Positions 1 through 7,670 of a stretch of 10,360 nucleotides of DNA are shown here, piece after piece. The stretch spans positions 1 to 10,360 of the forward strand of contig JAITQQ010000152.1 of the NCBI GenBank assembly GCA_031288855.1, given 5' to 3'. Every line of letters starts with the position of its first letter. Position 1 is the stretch's first letter. The position numbers and the translations under genes were made by a program. The notes under the pieces were generated by a model, which saw only the letters and a program-made list of their open reading frames with translations, was not told where the DNA came from and made no database searches. Source of the DNA: Prevotellaceae bacterium (GTDB lineage: Bacteria > Bacteroidota > Bacteroidia > Bacteroidales > UBA932).

Positions 1-1
1 C

Positions 2-2212
2 AAACAGATCACAACCGGATCAATGACTGACGAGAAAGGCAGGTATGAGATAGAAAAAATGCCACTGGGCAATTACTATATGACCATATCCTGTATGGGC
101 TATCAGCAAAAAACGATAGACATTACGCGAGCTTCTTCGTCAAAAAAGAACATACGGATAGACGCTTCGCTGAATATTGATATACGAACGCTGGATGAAG
201 TTACAGTAGCTATAGATAGAACCACTATAGAATTTCGCCCTGATAAAAAAATCATCTATATAGATCCGGCAGTTGCAGCAAGCGGAATCAGTGTCGCTGA
301 TGCCATTCAGTCGTTACCTGAAATAAAAGTCGATGGAAAGGATGTAACACTTAAAACGTATGTGCCGGCTATTCTTGTGAATGGGCGTCCCGCCGGGCCG
401 GCTATGAGAGACCTCACGCAGGTGCCGGCAAGTATGATTGCAGCCGTGGAGGTTATCACCAATCCCTCTGTAAAATACAATCCTGAGGGAATTGGCGGCA
501 TCATCAACCTAAAGACAAAGCGTGAACCACTTGGAATTAATGGCATGATTCAGGGAAGCGGCGGCACGAATAACCAATATAATATCATAGGGACATTAAA
601 TTACCGGTCAAAAAAGTGGAATATATTTGCCAATGCTTATGACCGCTATACCGGCATCAAAGAAGAAGGATATTTAAACGAAAAATACGATGCCGGTTAT
701 TCTGTAAATCAAAGCCAAATCTCCACGCCAAAAATCAATCGCATTACTACACGCTTGGGAGCGGATTACTACTCGGACAGTATGAACGTCTTTACATTGT
801 ATTGGGAAAGTTCCTTGCGAAACGGCAAGATGCTTATAGAAACAGCGTATAGTGAGGACATGCCCCAACCGTTATCTTACCTGAGTAGTCAACGTATGAT
901 AATGGGCTCTAATGATAATCAAATAGGCTTAAACTATACGCATACTTTCAAAAATAAAACAGAGTTGACAGTGGACATTACACAGTATTTTATGCGAGAA
1001 CCTTATGATGTTGACCTCTTCTTTGACCGTGAAACAGACTTGACCTATGACAATAATATACATTATAAATCGAATAACAACATTGTAGAAATAAGATATG
1101 CATCGCCCATATTTAAAACATGGATGATGGAAGTGGGGGCCACTTCGGATATAGAACATATCCGTTTAGACGATAAGCTGTCGCAATATGACGAAAACTC
1201 CACCTCATGGCAGCTACAATACGATAATATGTTTGAAATGGACCGTTTGTTGGAGAGCGCTTATCTTGTTATAGGAAAAGAGATGAAAAAGTTTAGCGTA
1301 CAAGCCGGCTTGCGGGGTGAGTTTACTGAGGATAAGTTATGCCGGCAATCTACGCGCATCCGCTCAAATAATTATTTTAACTTATTTCCAAGTATAGCTT
1401 TTAATCAACAGCTTGGTAAGAATTTAAACCTAACGCTAAGTTACACTCAGCGCATAAAGCGGCCAGGGCTGTTTAATATATCCCCTTACGCGATCATTAA
1501 TTATCAGTATCCATCTGCCCGTAGCATCGGAAACCCTGATTTAGCCCCAGCCTATACGCATTCTTTCGACCTAAATGTTTACCAGAAAAGAAACAAGATA
1601 ACATGGAGCATTTTTGCTTCCTACATGCGTACGGAGAACGATATTGTCAATACCTATTATTCGGACAACGACGTGTACTATACTACGTGGGACAACGTAG
1701 CAACCACTCAAAAAATTATTCTCAATACAAGCATAGATTATCATGCCCGCTTATGGCAAATTTACCGACCGACCATCGCACTCAGTATGAACAAAGATAT
1801 GTACGATACGCCTAATTCACAGGGGGAAAACGCACATACAAGTTACTTTAATTATAACGTAAGCCTAACCAATATTTTTTATTTCCCAAAAAAATTAACA
1901 GCCTCTTTCTACGTCACGTACTACCCCTCTACCCGTTATTACGCATCAAAAACCGATGACCGTTGGACTTTAAGAGCCCATGTGCAAAAAACATTTGGGA
2001 ACAATCTTACAGCGGCTATTTCTATCTTTAACCTATTGAACACTTATGCCACTACACATAGTTACGGAAATGGTTTTACGGCAGAAAGCTTTTCATACAG
2101 TAATACGCGGGCAGTATATTTTGGATTGATTTACAAATTCGGGAAAACTATAAAAACACGGGCTAAGGTAGATTTGAATTTAAACAAAATAGAAATGTCA
2201 TCAATTTTCTAA
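2..2212 (+). CDS. TonB-dependent-receptor-like outer membrane beta-barrel protein (5' truncated)
   Basis: The reading frame is open from base 2, so the N-terminus and any signal peptide lie outside the window. The ATG at 23 is internal, because the codons before it already read into a carboxypeptidase-regulatory-like fold (GSMTDEKGRYEI, then a PLGNYYM turn). Order of parts, counted from that Met: end of the CarboxypepD_reg-like domain (about 1-55); a plug-like domain (about 60-165) with the typical ITNPSVKYNPEGIGGIINLKT segment; then a long beta-barrel rich in alternating aromatic and polar strands to residue 729. The RIKRPGLFNISPY and GNPDLAPAYTHSFDL segments are characteristic of the Bacteroidota 'outer membrane beta-barrel family' (OMP_b-brl_3 type) rather than classic SusC. 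It should sit in the outer membrane. The substrate is unknown and no SusD partner is visible. It is clearly more AT-rich than the genes to its right. Family confidence is high, function low. Confidence 0.88.
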   Translation, partial: KQITTGSMTDEKGRYEIEKMPLGNYYMTISCMGYQQKTIDITRASSSKKNIRIDASLNIDIRTLDEVTVAIDRTTIEFRPDKKIIYIDPAVAASGISVADAIQSLPEIKVDGKDVTLKTYVPAILVNGRPAGPAMRDLTQVPASMIAAVEVITNPSVKYNPEGIGGIINLKTKREPLGINGMIQGSGGTNNQYNIIGTLNYRSKKWNIFANAYDRYTGIKEEGYLNEKYDAGYSVNQSQISTPKINRITTRLGADYYSDSMNVFTLYWESSLRNGKMLIETAYSEDMPQPLSYLSSQRMIMGSNDNQIGLNYTHTFKNKTELTVDITQYFMREPYDVDLFFDRETDLTYDNNIHYKSNNNIVEIRYASPIFKTWMMEVGATSDIEHIRLDDKLSQYDENSTSWQLQYDNMFEMDRLLESAYLVIGKEMKKFSVQAGLRGEFTEDKLCRQSTRIRSNNYFNLFPSIAFNQQLGKNLNLTLSYTQRIKRPGLFNISPYAIINYQYPSARSIGNPDLAPAYTHSFDLNVYQKRNKITWSIFASYMRTENDIVNTYYSDNDVYYTTWDNVATTQKIILNTSIDYHARLWQIYRPTIALSMNKDMYDTPNSQGENAHTSYFNYNVSLTNIFYFPKKLTASFYVTYYPSTRYYASKTDDRWTLRAHVQKTFGNNLTAAISIFNLLNTYATTHSYGNGFTAESFSYSNTRAVYFGLIYKFGKTIKTRAKVDLNLNKIEMSSIF

Positions 2213-2328
2213 ACCCCATCCGGGCGCTGATTAAAAAGTAAAGAGGCGTTCACGAAACTTTTGCTCAAGACGTCACTAATTCGTAATTGGTGTTGCGTAC
2301 GCCCTGTTTGTCTTGTCGTAAAATCCCT

Positions 2329-3096
2329 TTACTTCTTCTCACTCACCACAATTTCATACAACTTGGGCCAGTTTTTGCCGGTTACGACTATCCGTTGGGT
2401 TGCTTCGTCGTAGGCAATGCCGTTGAGCACGTCGGTTTTGGCGGTGCGCAGGCTGCGCGGCAGGAGGTTGGTCAGGTCAACAACGCCGGTCACCGTGCCG
2501 TCTTTCGGGTCAATGCGTACAATTTGGTTGGCGGTATACACATTAGCCCATATCTCGCCGTTGATGTATTCCAATTCATTCAGATATTGTACCGGCTTGT
2601 TGTCGTTGCGCACCGTGATGCGTCGCAGTTCCGCAAACGTGTCGGGGTGGCGGAAGTAGAGGTTGGCCGTGCCGTCGCTCATGATGAGTTGCGTGCCGTT
2701 GGTGGTGATTCCCCATCCCTCTGTAGGATATTGGAACGTGCCGAGTTGTTTGAAGGTGCGGGCGTCACACACAAAACACGTGTGCTCCTGCCACGTGAGC
2801 AAATAGAGCTTGCCGCGCAGCACGCAGGAGCCTTCGGCAAAATATTGGCGCGGAATGTTCAGCGCCTGCAATACTTTTCCTGTGGCCAAATCCGACTTGC
2901 GCATGTTGGAAGAGCCGTATTGCCCGGAACTTTCATACAGTATTCCCTCGTGAAAGAATAATCCTTGCGTGTAAGCGTTCCGGTCGTGCGGGTAGCTTTT
3001 AACCACCTTATAAGTATATTGTTTCGGCGGCCGGGCATGGGCGGCGGTTGTGGCAATCATAAATATTATCAGAAAGCAAAATGTTTTTTTCAACAT
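2329..3096 (-). CDS. Glutaminyl-peptide cyclotransferase (glutamine cyclotransferase, beta-propeller type)
   Basis: A 255-residue protein matching the PF05096-type glutamine cyclotransferases, which convert N-terminal Gln of peptides to pyroglutamate with release of ammonia. A signal peptide is visible: KK at residues 3-4, a hydrophobic run to about 19, and an AHA cleavage site near 19-21. It is therefore exported, probably to the periplasm, with no lipobox Cys. Family landmarks are AYTQGL (41-46), YESSGQYG (54-61), an FAEG segment with a conserved Glu (86-89), KLYLLTW (96-102), a mid-protein NELEY (173-177) and the C-terminal LNGIAYD and VTGKNWPKLYE blades (224-230, 238-248). Length is normal for the family. 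It is divergent from pssA, with 58 bp between the starts, and convergent with the receptor gene. Some bacterial members are annotated only from homology, so the physiological substrate is inferred. Confidence 0.9.
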   Translation of the reverse strand: MLKKTFCFLIIFMIATTAAHARPPKQYTYKVVKSYPHDRNAYTQGLFFHEGILYESSGQYGSSNMRKSDLATGKVLQALNIPRQYFAEGSCVLRGKLYLLTWQEHTCFVCDARTFKQLGTFQYPTEGWGITTNGTQLIMSDGTANLYFRHPDTFAELRRITVRNDNKPVQYLNELEYINGEIWANVYTANQIVRIDPKDGTVTGVVDLTNLLPRSLRTAKTDVLNGIAYDEATQRIVVTGKNWPKLYEIVVSEKK

Positions 3097-3123
3097 GAAA
3101 AGCCGTAAATGAATAAAATTAGT

Positions 3124-3131
3124 TATATTTG
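3124..3131 (+). promoter_or_regulatory. Bacteroidota-type -7 promoter element for pssA-purS
   Basis: TATATTTG matches the Bacteroidota sigma-ABfr -7 consensus TAnnTTTG and lies 23 bases before the pssA start codon, in the 58-bp gap between two divergent genes. No convincing TTTG -33 element is seen at the expected distance. The predicted transcript would have a short, A-rich leader with no Shine-Dalgarno sequence, as is common in this phylum. Confidence 0.6.
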
Positions 3132-3154
3132 TTCGGTAAAAGTATAAAAAAATA

Positions 3155-3907
3155 ATGAAACCGCTTACATATTACATCCCAAATTCAATTACTTTGTTGA
3201 ATTTATTGTTTGGATGTGTGGCTGTAATCCTTGCACTGCGCGGGTGGACAAGTTTTGCGGGCTACTGCATTTTTATGGCAGCGGTGTGCGATTTCCTTGA
3301 CGGATTGAGCGCCCGTTTGCTTAAAGCCTATTCCGAAATGGGAAAGCAGCTCGATTCTTTGGCCGATATGGTGAGCTTTGGCGTAGCGCCCGGCGTCATG
3401 TTGTATCAGGAAATGTATCGTATTTTGTCGCCCCGCATTACCATGGGTTTTGACACGGTAGGGTGGGAGTTGCTGTTGTTTGCCCCATTTATTCTTACGT
3501 TATTTTCGGCGCTGCGATTGGCCAAATTCAACATTGACGCCCGCCAGCGTGAGGGATTTTTGGGATTGCCCACACCGGCGTGCGCTTTACTCGTGGCTTC
3601 CTTCCTGATATATGCCCGCACCCATTCTGCGCTCGACCCCTTTATTCATGAGTGGAGTCTTTTAGGCGCGGTGGTGGCGCTGTCGGCATTGATGGTGGTG
3701 AACTTGCCGATGCCGGCCATGAAGTTTAAAGGGCTGGCGTGGGCTTCCAATAAATTGCGCTACGTGTTTCTTTTGATTTGTGCCGCAATAGTCCTGTTTA
3801 CGCTTGTGGCGGAAGAAGATTTTACCCTTGCTGTGGTGTTGATTATCCTGAGCTATATACTATATTCGCTGTGTTTATACGCAGGTAAACTTGTTAAAAA
3901 AAACTGA
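3155..3907 (+). CDS. pssA: CDP-diacylglycerol--serine O-phosphatidyltransferase
   Basis: Integral inner-membrane enzyme that makes phosphatidylserine from CDP-diacylglycerol and L-serine, the first step to phosphatidylethanolamine. The 250-residue product carries a complete CDP-alcohol phosphotransferase motif: D46, D49-G50, A53-R54, G63, D67 and D71 in the spacing Dx2DGx2ARx8Gx3Dx3D. The N-terminus (IPNSITLLNLLFGC, 8-21) is typical of bacterial type II PssA. Hydrophobic segments around 10-30, 35-48, 105-122, 140-155, 165-180, 200-218 and 224-242 fit a polytopic protein. The ATG at 3155 follows a promoter element and an A-rich leader, and fits family starts. It is separated by one base from the downstream purS start (TGATATG), so the two are probably co-translated. 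Phosphatidylserine decarboxylase (psd) is not in the window. Confidence 0.95.
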   Translation: MKPLTYYIPNSITLLNLLFGCVAVILALRGWTSFAGYCIFMAAVCDFLDGLSARLLKAYSEMGKQLDSLADMVSFGVAPGVMLYQEMYRILSPRITMGFDTVGWELLLFAPFILTLFSALRLAKFNIDARQREGFLGLPTPACALLVASFLIYARTHSALDPFIHEWSLLGAVVALSALMVVNLPMPAMKFKGLAWASNKLRYVFLLICAAIVLFTLVAEEDFTLAVVLIILSYILYSLCLYAGKLVKKN

Positions 3908-3908
3908 T

Positions 3909-4154
3909 ATGAAATTTATTGCCGAAATTAATGTGATGCCTTTGAAAGCGCTGCTCGACCCGCAGGGGAAGGCGGTAACGTCAGTGATACACAATACAGG
4001 CTTTGCCGACATCGACCAGGTGCGCATAGGCAAGCACATTACCCTTGAAATAGAAGCCACCGACAAGGCCGAAGCCGAGCGCCGTGTAGACGAAGTGTGC
4101 CGCAAGGTGCTGCACAATCCGATTATGGAAGGCTACGAGTTTACTGTATCTTGA
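3909..4154 (+). CDS. purS: Phosphoribosylformylglycinamidine synthase subunit PurS
   Basis: An 81-residue protein beginning MKFIAEINVMPL and containing LDPQGKAV, VRIGKHITLEIEA, the acidic helix EAERRVDEVCRKVLHNP and a final EGYEFTVS strand, the order and length expected of PurS. PurS dimers bridge small PurL and PurQ in the three-subunit FGAM synthase, which converts FGAR, glutamine and ATP to FGAM in step four of purine synthesis. It acts in the cytosol. An upstream in-frame ATG at 3891 would add six residues and overlap pssA. I prefer 3909 because it starts exactly at the family N-terminus and one base after the pssA stop. The 3' end overlaps the lon 3' end by 14 bases on the opposite strand. 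No purL or purQ is present nearby. Confidence 0.88.
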   Translation: MKFIAEINVMPLKALLDPQGKAVTSVIHNTGFADIDQVRIGKHITLEIEATDKAEAERRVDEVCRKVLHNPIMEGYEFTVS

Positions 4155-6600
4155 GCGGGTTTTTCACTTTCTCGCCGGTAAGGGCGTAATCCATCACGTC
4201 GGAGATGGTCTCTACATATTGAAAGGCGAGGCCTTTTATGTAGATGGGCTTAATTTCTTTAATATCTTTTTCGTTTTCACGCGACAATACAATATTTTTA
4301 ATACCGGCGCGTTTGGCGGCCAGTATCTTTTCCTTTATGCCGCCCACCGGCAGCACTTTTCCGCGCAGGGTAATTTCACCGGTCATGGCAATATTTTTGC
4401 GCACCTTGCGCTGCGTGAACGCCGACGCCAGGGCTGTGGCCATAGTGATGCCGGCCGAAGGCCCGTCTTTCGGAATGGCGCCTTCGGGCACGTGCAGGTG
4501 AATATTCCAATGTCCGAATAATTCGGGTTTGAGATTCAATTGTGTGGCATGCGCTTTGATGTATTCGAGCGCAATGGTGGCCGATTCTTTCATAACGTCG
4601 CCTAAATTTCCGGTGAGGGTAAGGGCGCCTTTCCCCCGGCTCAGGCTGGTTTCCACGAAAAGAATTTCGCCGCCCATTTCCGTCCACGCCAAGCCGGTAA
4701 CCACGCCTGCAAAGTCGTTGCCCTGATACATTTCTTTCAGGAACTTGGGCGCGCCCAATATATTTTGAATATCCTGCACCGTAAGCGTCGGTTTTACTTT
4801 TTCGCCGAAAGCGATTTTCTTGCCGGTGTAGCGCACTATTTTCGCCAACTGTTTTTCCAGTCCGCGCACGCCCGATTCGCGGGTATAGTGTTCAATAATT
4901 TTTTCAATCACTTCGTCAGGCAGCTTCAGCTTTGAAGGCTTTACGCCGTGTACTTCCAGTTGCTTCGGCAACAAATAACGTTTTGCAATTTCAATTTTTT
5001 CTTCAATCAGGTAGCCGCTTACTTCCAACATTTCCATGCGGTCGCGCAACGCCGGGTGAATATTCGCAATGCTATTGGCAGTAGTGAGGAACAGGACTTT
5101 CGAAAGGTCGTAATCCACGTCGAGATAGTTGTCGTGGAACGTGTTGTTTTGTTCGGGGTCGAGCACTTCGAGGAGTGCGGCGGCGGGGTCGCCGCGGAAA
5201 TCGTTGCCCACTTTGTCAATCTCGTCTAAAATGATGACAGGGTTTGAGGTCTGGCACTTTTTTACGGTTTGTATGATGCGCCCCGGCATAGCGCCAATAT
5301 AAGTTTTGCGGTGTCCGCGAATTTCGGCTTCATCGTGCAAGCCGCCCAGCGATATGCGCCCGAACGAGCGCCCCAGCGAGCGGGCTATTGATTTTCCGAG
5401 TGACGTTTTTCCTACACCCGGCGGGCCGTACAAACACAAGATAGGCGACTTCAGGTCGCCCTTCAGCTTAATGATAGCCAAGTGTTCCAGTATCCGCTCT
5501 TTTACTTTTTCTAATCCGAAGTGGTCTTCGTCTAATATTTTTTGCGCATTTTTCAGGTTCAGGTTATCTTTTGAACACGTTCCCCAAGGAAGGTCAACGA
5601 GGCATTGCAGGTAATTGAACTGCATCGGGTAGTCGCCGTAGTGCGGATTCATGCGTTCAATTTTTTGCATTTCTTTTTTAAAGAGTTCCGCCACTTCTTT
5701 CGGCCATTTTTTCTCTTTCGCTTTTTCTTCAAGCTCTTTCAGGTCGTCGCGCGAACTGCCTATTCCCAACTCGTCCTGAATGGTTTTCAGTTGGCTGTTG
5801 AGGTAATATTCGCGTTGTTGTTGATTGAGCTCGGTGTGCACTTTTTGCTGAATATCGTTTTTTATTTTCAATATGTCGATTTGCCTGTTCAGCAATTCGA
5901 GCAGTTTTAGTGCGCGGTCTTTTATGCGGTCTATTTCGAGCAGTTGTTGTTTGTCGGCGGCGTTATCGAGTTCGAGATTCCATGCAATAAAACTGATGAG
6001 AAATTCGCGGCTGTCGATGTTTTTAATGGCAAAAGCCGCTTCCTGCGGGAGGTGCGGCGAGAGTTTCAACACGTGCAGGGCAGCGTCGCGTATCGAATCG
6101 ATAATTACGTTGTAATCGTTGTCGGCTGCCGCCGGGCGTATGTCTTTTCGCTCCCTGATGTGGGCAATAATGTAGGGCTCTTCCTGCACGGTGCCGGTGA
6201 TTTCAAACCGCTGCATGCCTTGCAGGATGGCGGTTACGGAGCCGTCAGGCATTTCAATCACTTTCAGGATATGGGCTACCGTGCCGATGTGATACAGGTC
6301 GTTAATTCCCGGATTGTCCACTTTGGTATCGCGCTGGGTAACCGCTCCCAGTAGTTTCGTCGTGTTATATATGTCGCGAATAAGGGCGATAGACTTGTCG
6401 CGCCCTACGGTAATGGGAATAACAGTTCCCGAAAACAATACCGCATTGCGCAACGCCAATAACGGCAATTGTTTTGGAATTTTTATCGTTTTATTCCCTG
6501 CATCCGCGTCTACATCTACATCATCCACCACGATGGGAATGTAGCCCACATTTTCGTCTTCCATGGAATCAGTATCTAAAAATATATTGGTCATTTTCAT
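4141..6600 (-). CDS. lon: ATP-dependent endopeptidase Lon
   Basis: Cytosolic AAA+ serine protease that unfolds and degrades damaged and regulatory proteins. Counting from Met at 6600 (819 residues): N-terminal substrate-binding domain (about 35-240, starting [14 protein letters not shown]), coiled coil (about 240-320), AAA+ module with Walker A GPPGVGKT (392-399) and Walker B VIILDEID (455-462), then the protease domain with catalytic Ser in KDGPSAG (S715) and Lys in GGIKEK (K758), 43 residues apart as in E. coli Lon (S679/K722). All key residues are intact. The frame extends to an ATG at 6633, but that adds an unusual MWHIYCIK leader. MKMTNIF at 6600, or MTNIF at 6594, resembles Bacteroidota Lon starts. 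No Shine-Dalgarno sequence is evident. An inverted repeat lies 45-76 bases upstream of the start. The gene ends inside the 3' end of convergent purS. Confidence 0.97.
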   Translation of the reverse strand: MKMTNIFLDTDSMEDENVGYIPIVVDDVDVDADAGNKTIKIPKQLPLLALRNAVLFSGTVIPITVGRDKSIALIRDIYNTTKLLGAVTQRDTKVDNPGINDLYHIGTVAHILKVIEMPDGSVTAILQGMQRFEITGTVQEEPYIIAHIRERKDIRPAAADNDYNVIIDSIRDAALHVLKLSPHLPQEAAFAIKNIDSREFLISFIAWNLELDNAADKQQLLEIDRIKDRALKLLELLNRQIDILKIKNDIQQKVHTELNQQQREYYLNSQLKTIQDELGIGSSRDDLKELEEKAKEKKWPKEVAELFKKEMQKIERMNPHYGDYPMQFNYLQCLVDLPWGTCSKDNLNLKNAQKILDEDHFGLEKVKERILEHLAIIKLKGDLKSPILCLYGPPGVGKTSLGKSIARSLGRSFGRISLGGLHDEAEIRGHRKTYIGAMPGRIIQTVKKCQTSNPVIILDEIDKVGNDFRGDPAAALLEVLDPEQNNTFHDNYLDVDYDLSKVLFLTTANSIANIHPALRDRMEMLEVSGYLIEEKIEIAKRYLLPKQLEVHGVKPSKLKLPDEVIEKIIEHYTRESGVRGLEKQLAKIVRYTGKKIAFGEKVKPTLTVQDIQNILGAPKFLKEMYQGNDFAGVVTGLAWTEMGGEILFVETSLSRGKGALTLTGNLGDVMKESATIALEYIKAHATQLNLKPELFGHWNIHLHVPEGAIPKDGPSAGITMATALASAFTQRKVRKNIAMTGEITLRGKVLPVGGIKEKILAAKRAGIKNIVLSRENEKDIKEIKPIYIKGLAFQYVETISDVMDYALTGEKVKNPLKIQ

Positions 6601-6644
6601 ACTAAGGAGCTTTATACAATAAATGTGCCACATGGCTTTGACGC

Positions 6645-6676
6645 GACATTTTGATATTTTTTAATGACAAAATGTC
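6645..6676. repeat. Inverted repeat GACATTTTG/CAAAATGTC upstream of lon
   Basis: Two perfect 9-base arms, GACATTTTG (6645-6653) and CAAAATGTC (6668-6676), are separated by 14 AT-rich bases. The right arm is itself the core of a smaller near-palindrome, TGACA-AAA-TGTCA (6665-6677). It lies in the 86-base gap between the end of the DUF6427-like gene (6687) and the lon start (6600). The minus-strand exit from the stem has no T-run, so it is not a good intrinsic terminator. A protein-binding operator controlling lon is the preferred reading, but this is inference. Confidence 0.45.
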
Positions 6677-6686
6677 AGCGTTTGGT

Positions 6687-7670
6687 TTATAAAATTCTTA
6701 TGCCTGCTACGGCAAGGCAAATAAGAAACAAAAGTAAATTAAATATTTTTTTTCGGCGAATATGGTCGTAATAATCTGCTGCAAGTATGGATAGCGGAAT
6801 TGCCATTAGCGATATGATGCCGGGTTGCGATGCGCTGAACAGTAGTGCGGAAACCAGAAGGCACAACAGCAGGCATTTTAATATTTGCCGCATCCGGGTG
6901 TGTTTGACTTTCACAAGAGAGCCCCCCGAGCGGCTGGGGAAAAAGGAAGACAACGCCATAATGATTAAAAGGATAAACAACGCAATTTCGGGTATGGAAA
7001 ACGTAAATTCGGGCAACGCCGGCGGAGGTATATTTTCAATCATTTTTTCTAAAAGGTCGATATACGTTCCGTAACAGAGGTAGTGGTGGAAAAAAAGGTA
7101 GAAATACGGAGCGGCTATTCCGGCACAATAAGCCATCCAGTCGCGCCATGCAAAAGGTTTTGAAATAAGTATGCCGATAAATATAGTGAAAAGAATAATC
7201 ACGGAAGGAAAATAAAACAAGCCGGCCAACGCCGTGAAAAATGACGAAAGAAACAGAGAAGACGTGGCTCTTATCGCCTGAATGGACCGGAAAAGGTAAT
7301 AGAGGCTTAGCAATACAAATAAAGCGGCAGCCTGCGAGCCCGAGAATTGTTGGGAATAAGGCATGGCCGAAGAGAGGAGAATAAACAGCGGCAACATGAG
7401 TTGTTCCTGCCCGGACACAAAAAGGTGTTCCCTGTTTATTACAAATAGAAGGCAGGCGCCGAAAGAAACCATCAAAAAACTTGTCCATATTCCTGCTTGC
7501 CCTTGTAGCTGTAAGTCTTCAATCATCCATTGTTGCAAGGGCATCATGAATTTCAAGTGAAGTGTTTCGGGCGCTATGGGCAAGAAAAGAGCCGGTATCC
7601 ATAAAATGAACAGTAGTGCCAGGCACACTAAGCTTGTGGCAAAAGGGTTGCGTTGAACAGGGCTAAACAT
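6687..7670 (-). CDS. Polytopic inner-membrane protein, DUF6427-like
   Basis: A 327-residue very hydrophobic protein of unknown function. Likely membrane segments are near 11-31, 61-78, 91-101, 112-130, 138-169 (one long or two short), 178-196, 226-244, 262-280, 284-300 and 308-325. There is no signal peptide and no catalytic motif that I recognise. The KPFAWRDWMAYCAGIAAPYF segment (171-190) and a late ADYYDHIRRKK segment resemble the Bacteroidota-restricted DUF6427 family, recalled from memory and not searched. The ATG lies inside the last codons of purD: start and stop overlap by 8 bases (ATGTTTAG), so translation is probably coupled and the gene belongs to the deacetylase-purD operon. A basic loop (about 247-262) between hydrophobic segments is probably cytoplasmic. 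I assign no biochemical role. Confidence 0.8.
   Translation of the reverse strand: MFSPVQRNPFATSLVCLALLFILWIPALFLPIAPETLHLKFMMPLQQWMIEDLQLQGQAGIWTSFLMVSFGACLLFVINREHLFVSGQEQLMLPLFILLSSAMPYSQQFSGSQAAALFVLLSLYYLFRSIQAIRATSSLFLSSFFTALAGLFYFPSVIILFTIFIGILISKPFAWRDWMAYCAGIAAPYFYLFFHHYLCYGTYIDLLEKMIENIPPPALPEFTFSIPEIALFILLIIMALSSFFPSRSGGSLVKVKHTRMRQILKCLLLCLLVSALLFSASQPGIISLMAIPLSILAADYYDHIRRKKIFNLLLFLICLAVAGIRIL

Noticed and set aside
2236..2334. AAGTAAAG/CTTTACTT inverted pair and a GCGTACGC palindrome between the receptor gene and the convergent cyclotransferase gene
   Set aside because: The arms are 8 bases at more than 80 bases separation, one lies partly in the coding sequence, and no T-run terminator structure is formed. 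Likely chance. I see no convincing terminator in 2213-2328.
2287..2961. A 224-residue open frame on the plus strand opposite the glutaminyl cyclotransferase gene
   Set aside because: It is entirely antisense to a well-supported gene, has no recognisable domain, and arises because the GC-rich coding strand lacks stops in that frame.
6598..6633. Extended lon start at 6633 (MWHIYCIKLLS leader)
   Set aside because: The extra residues do not resemble Lon N-termini of the phylum, and the in-frame MKMTNIF at 6600 does. Kept as an alternative only.
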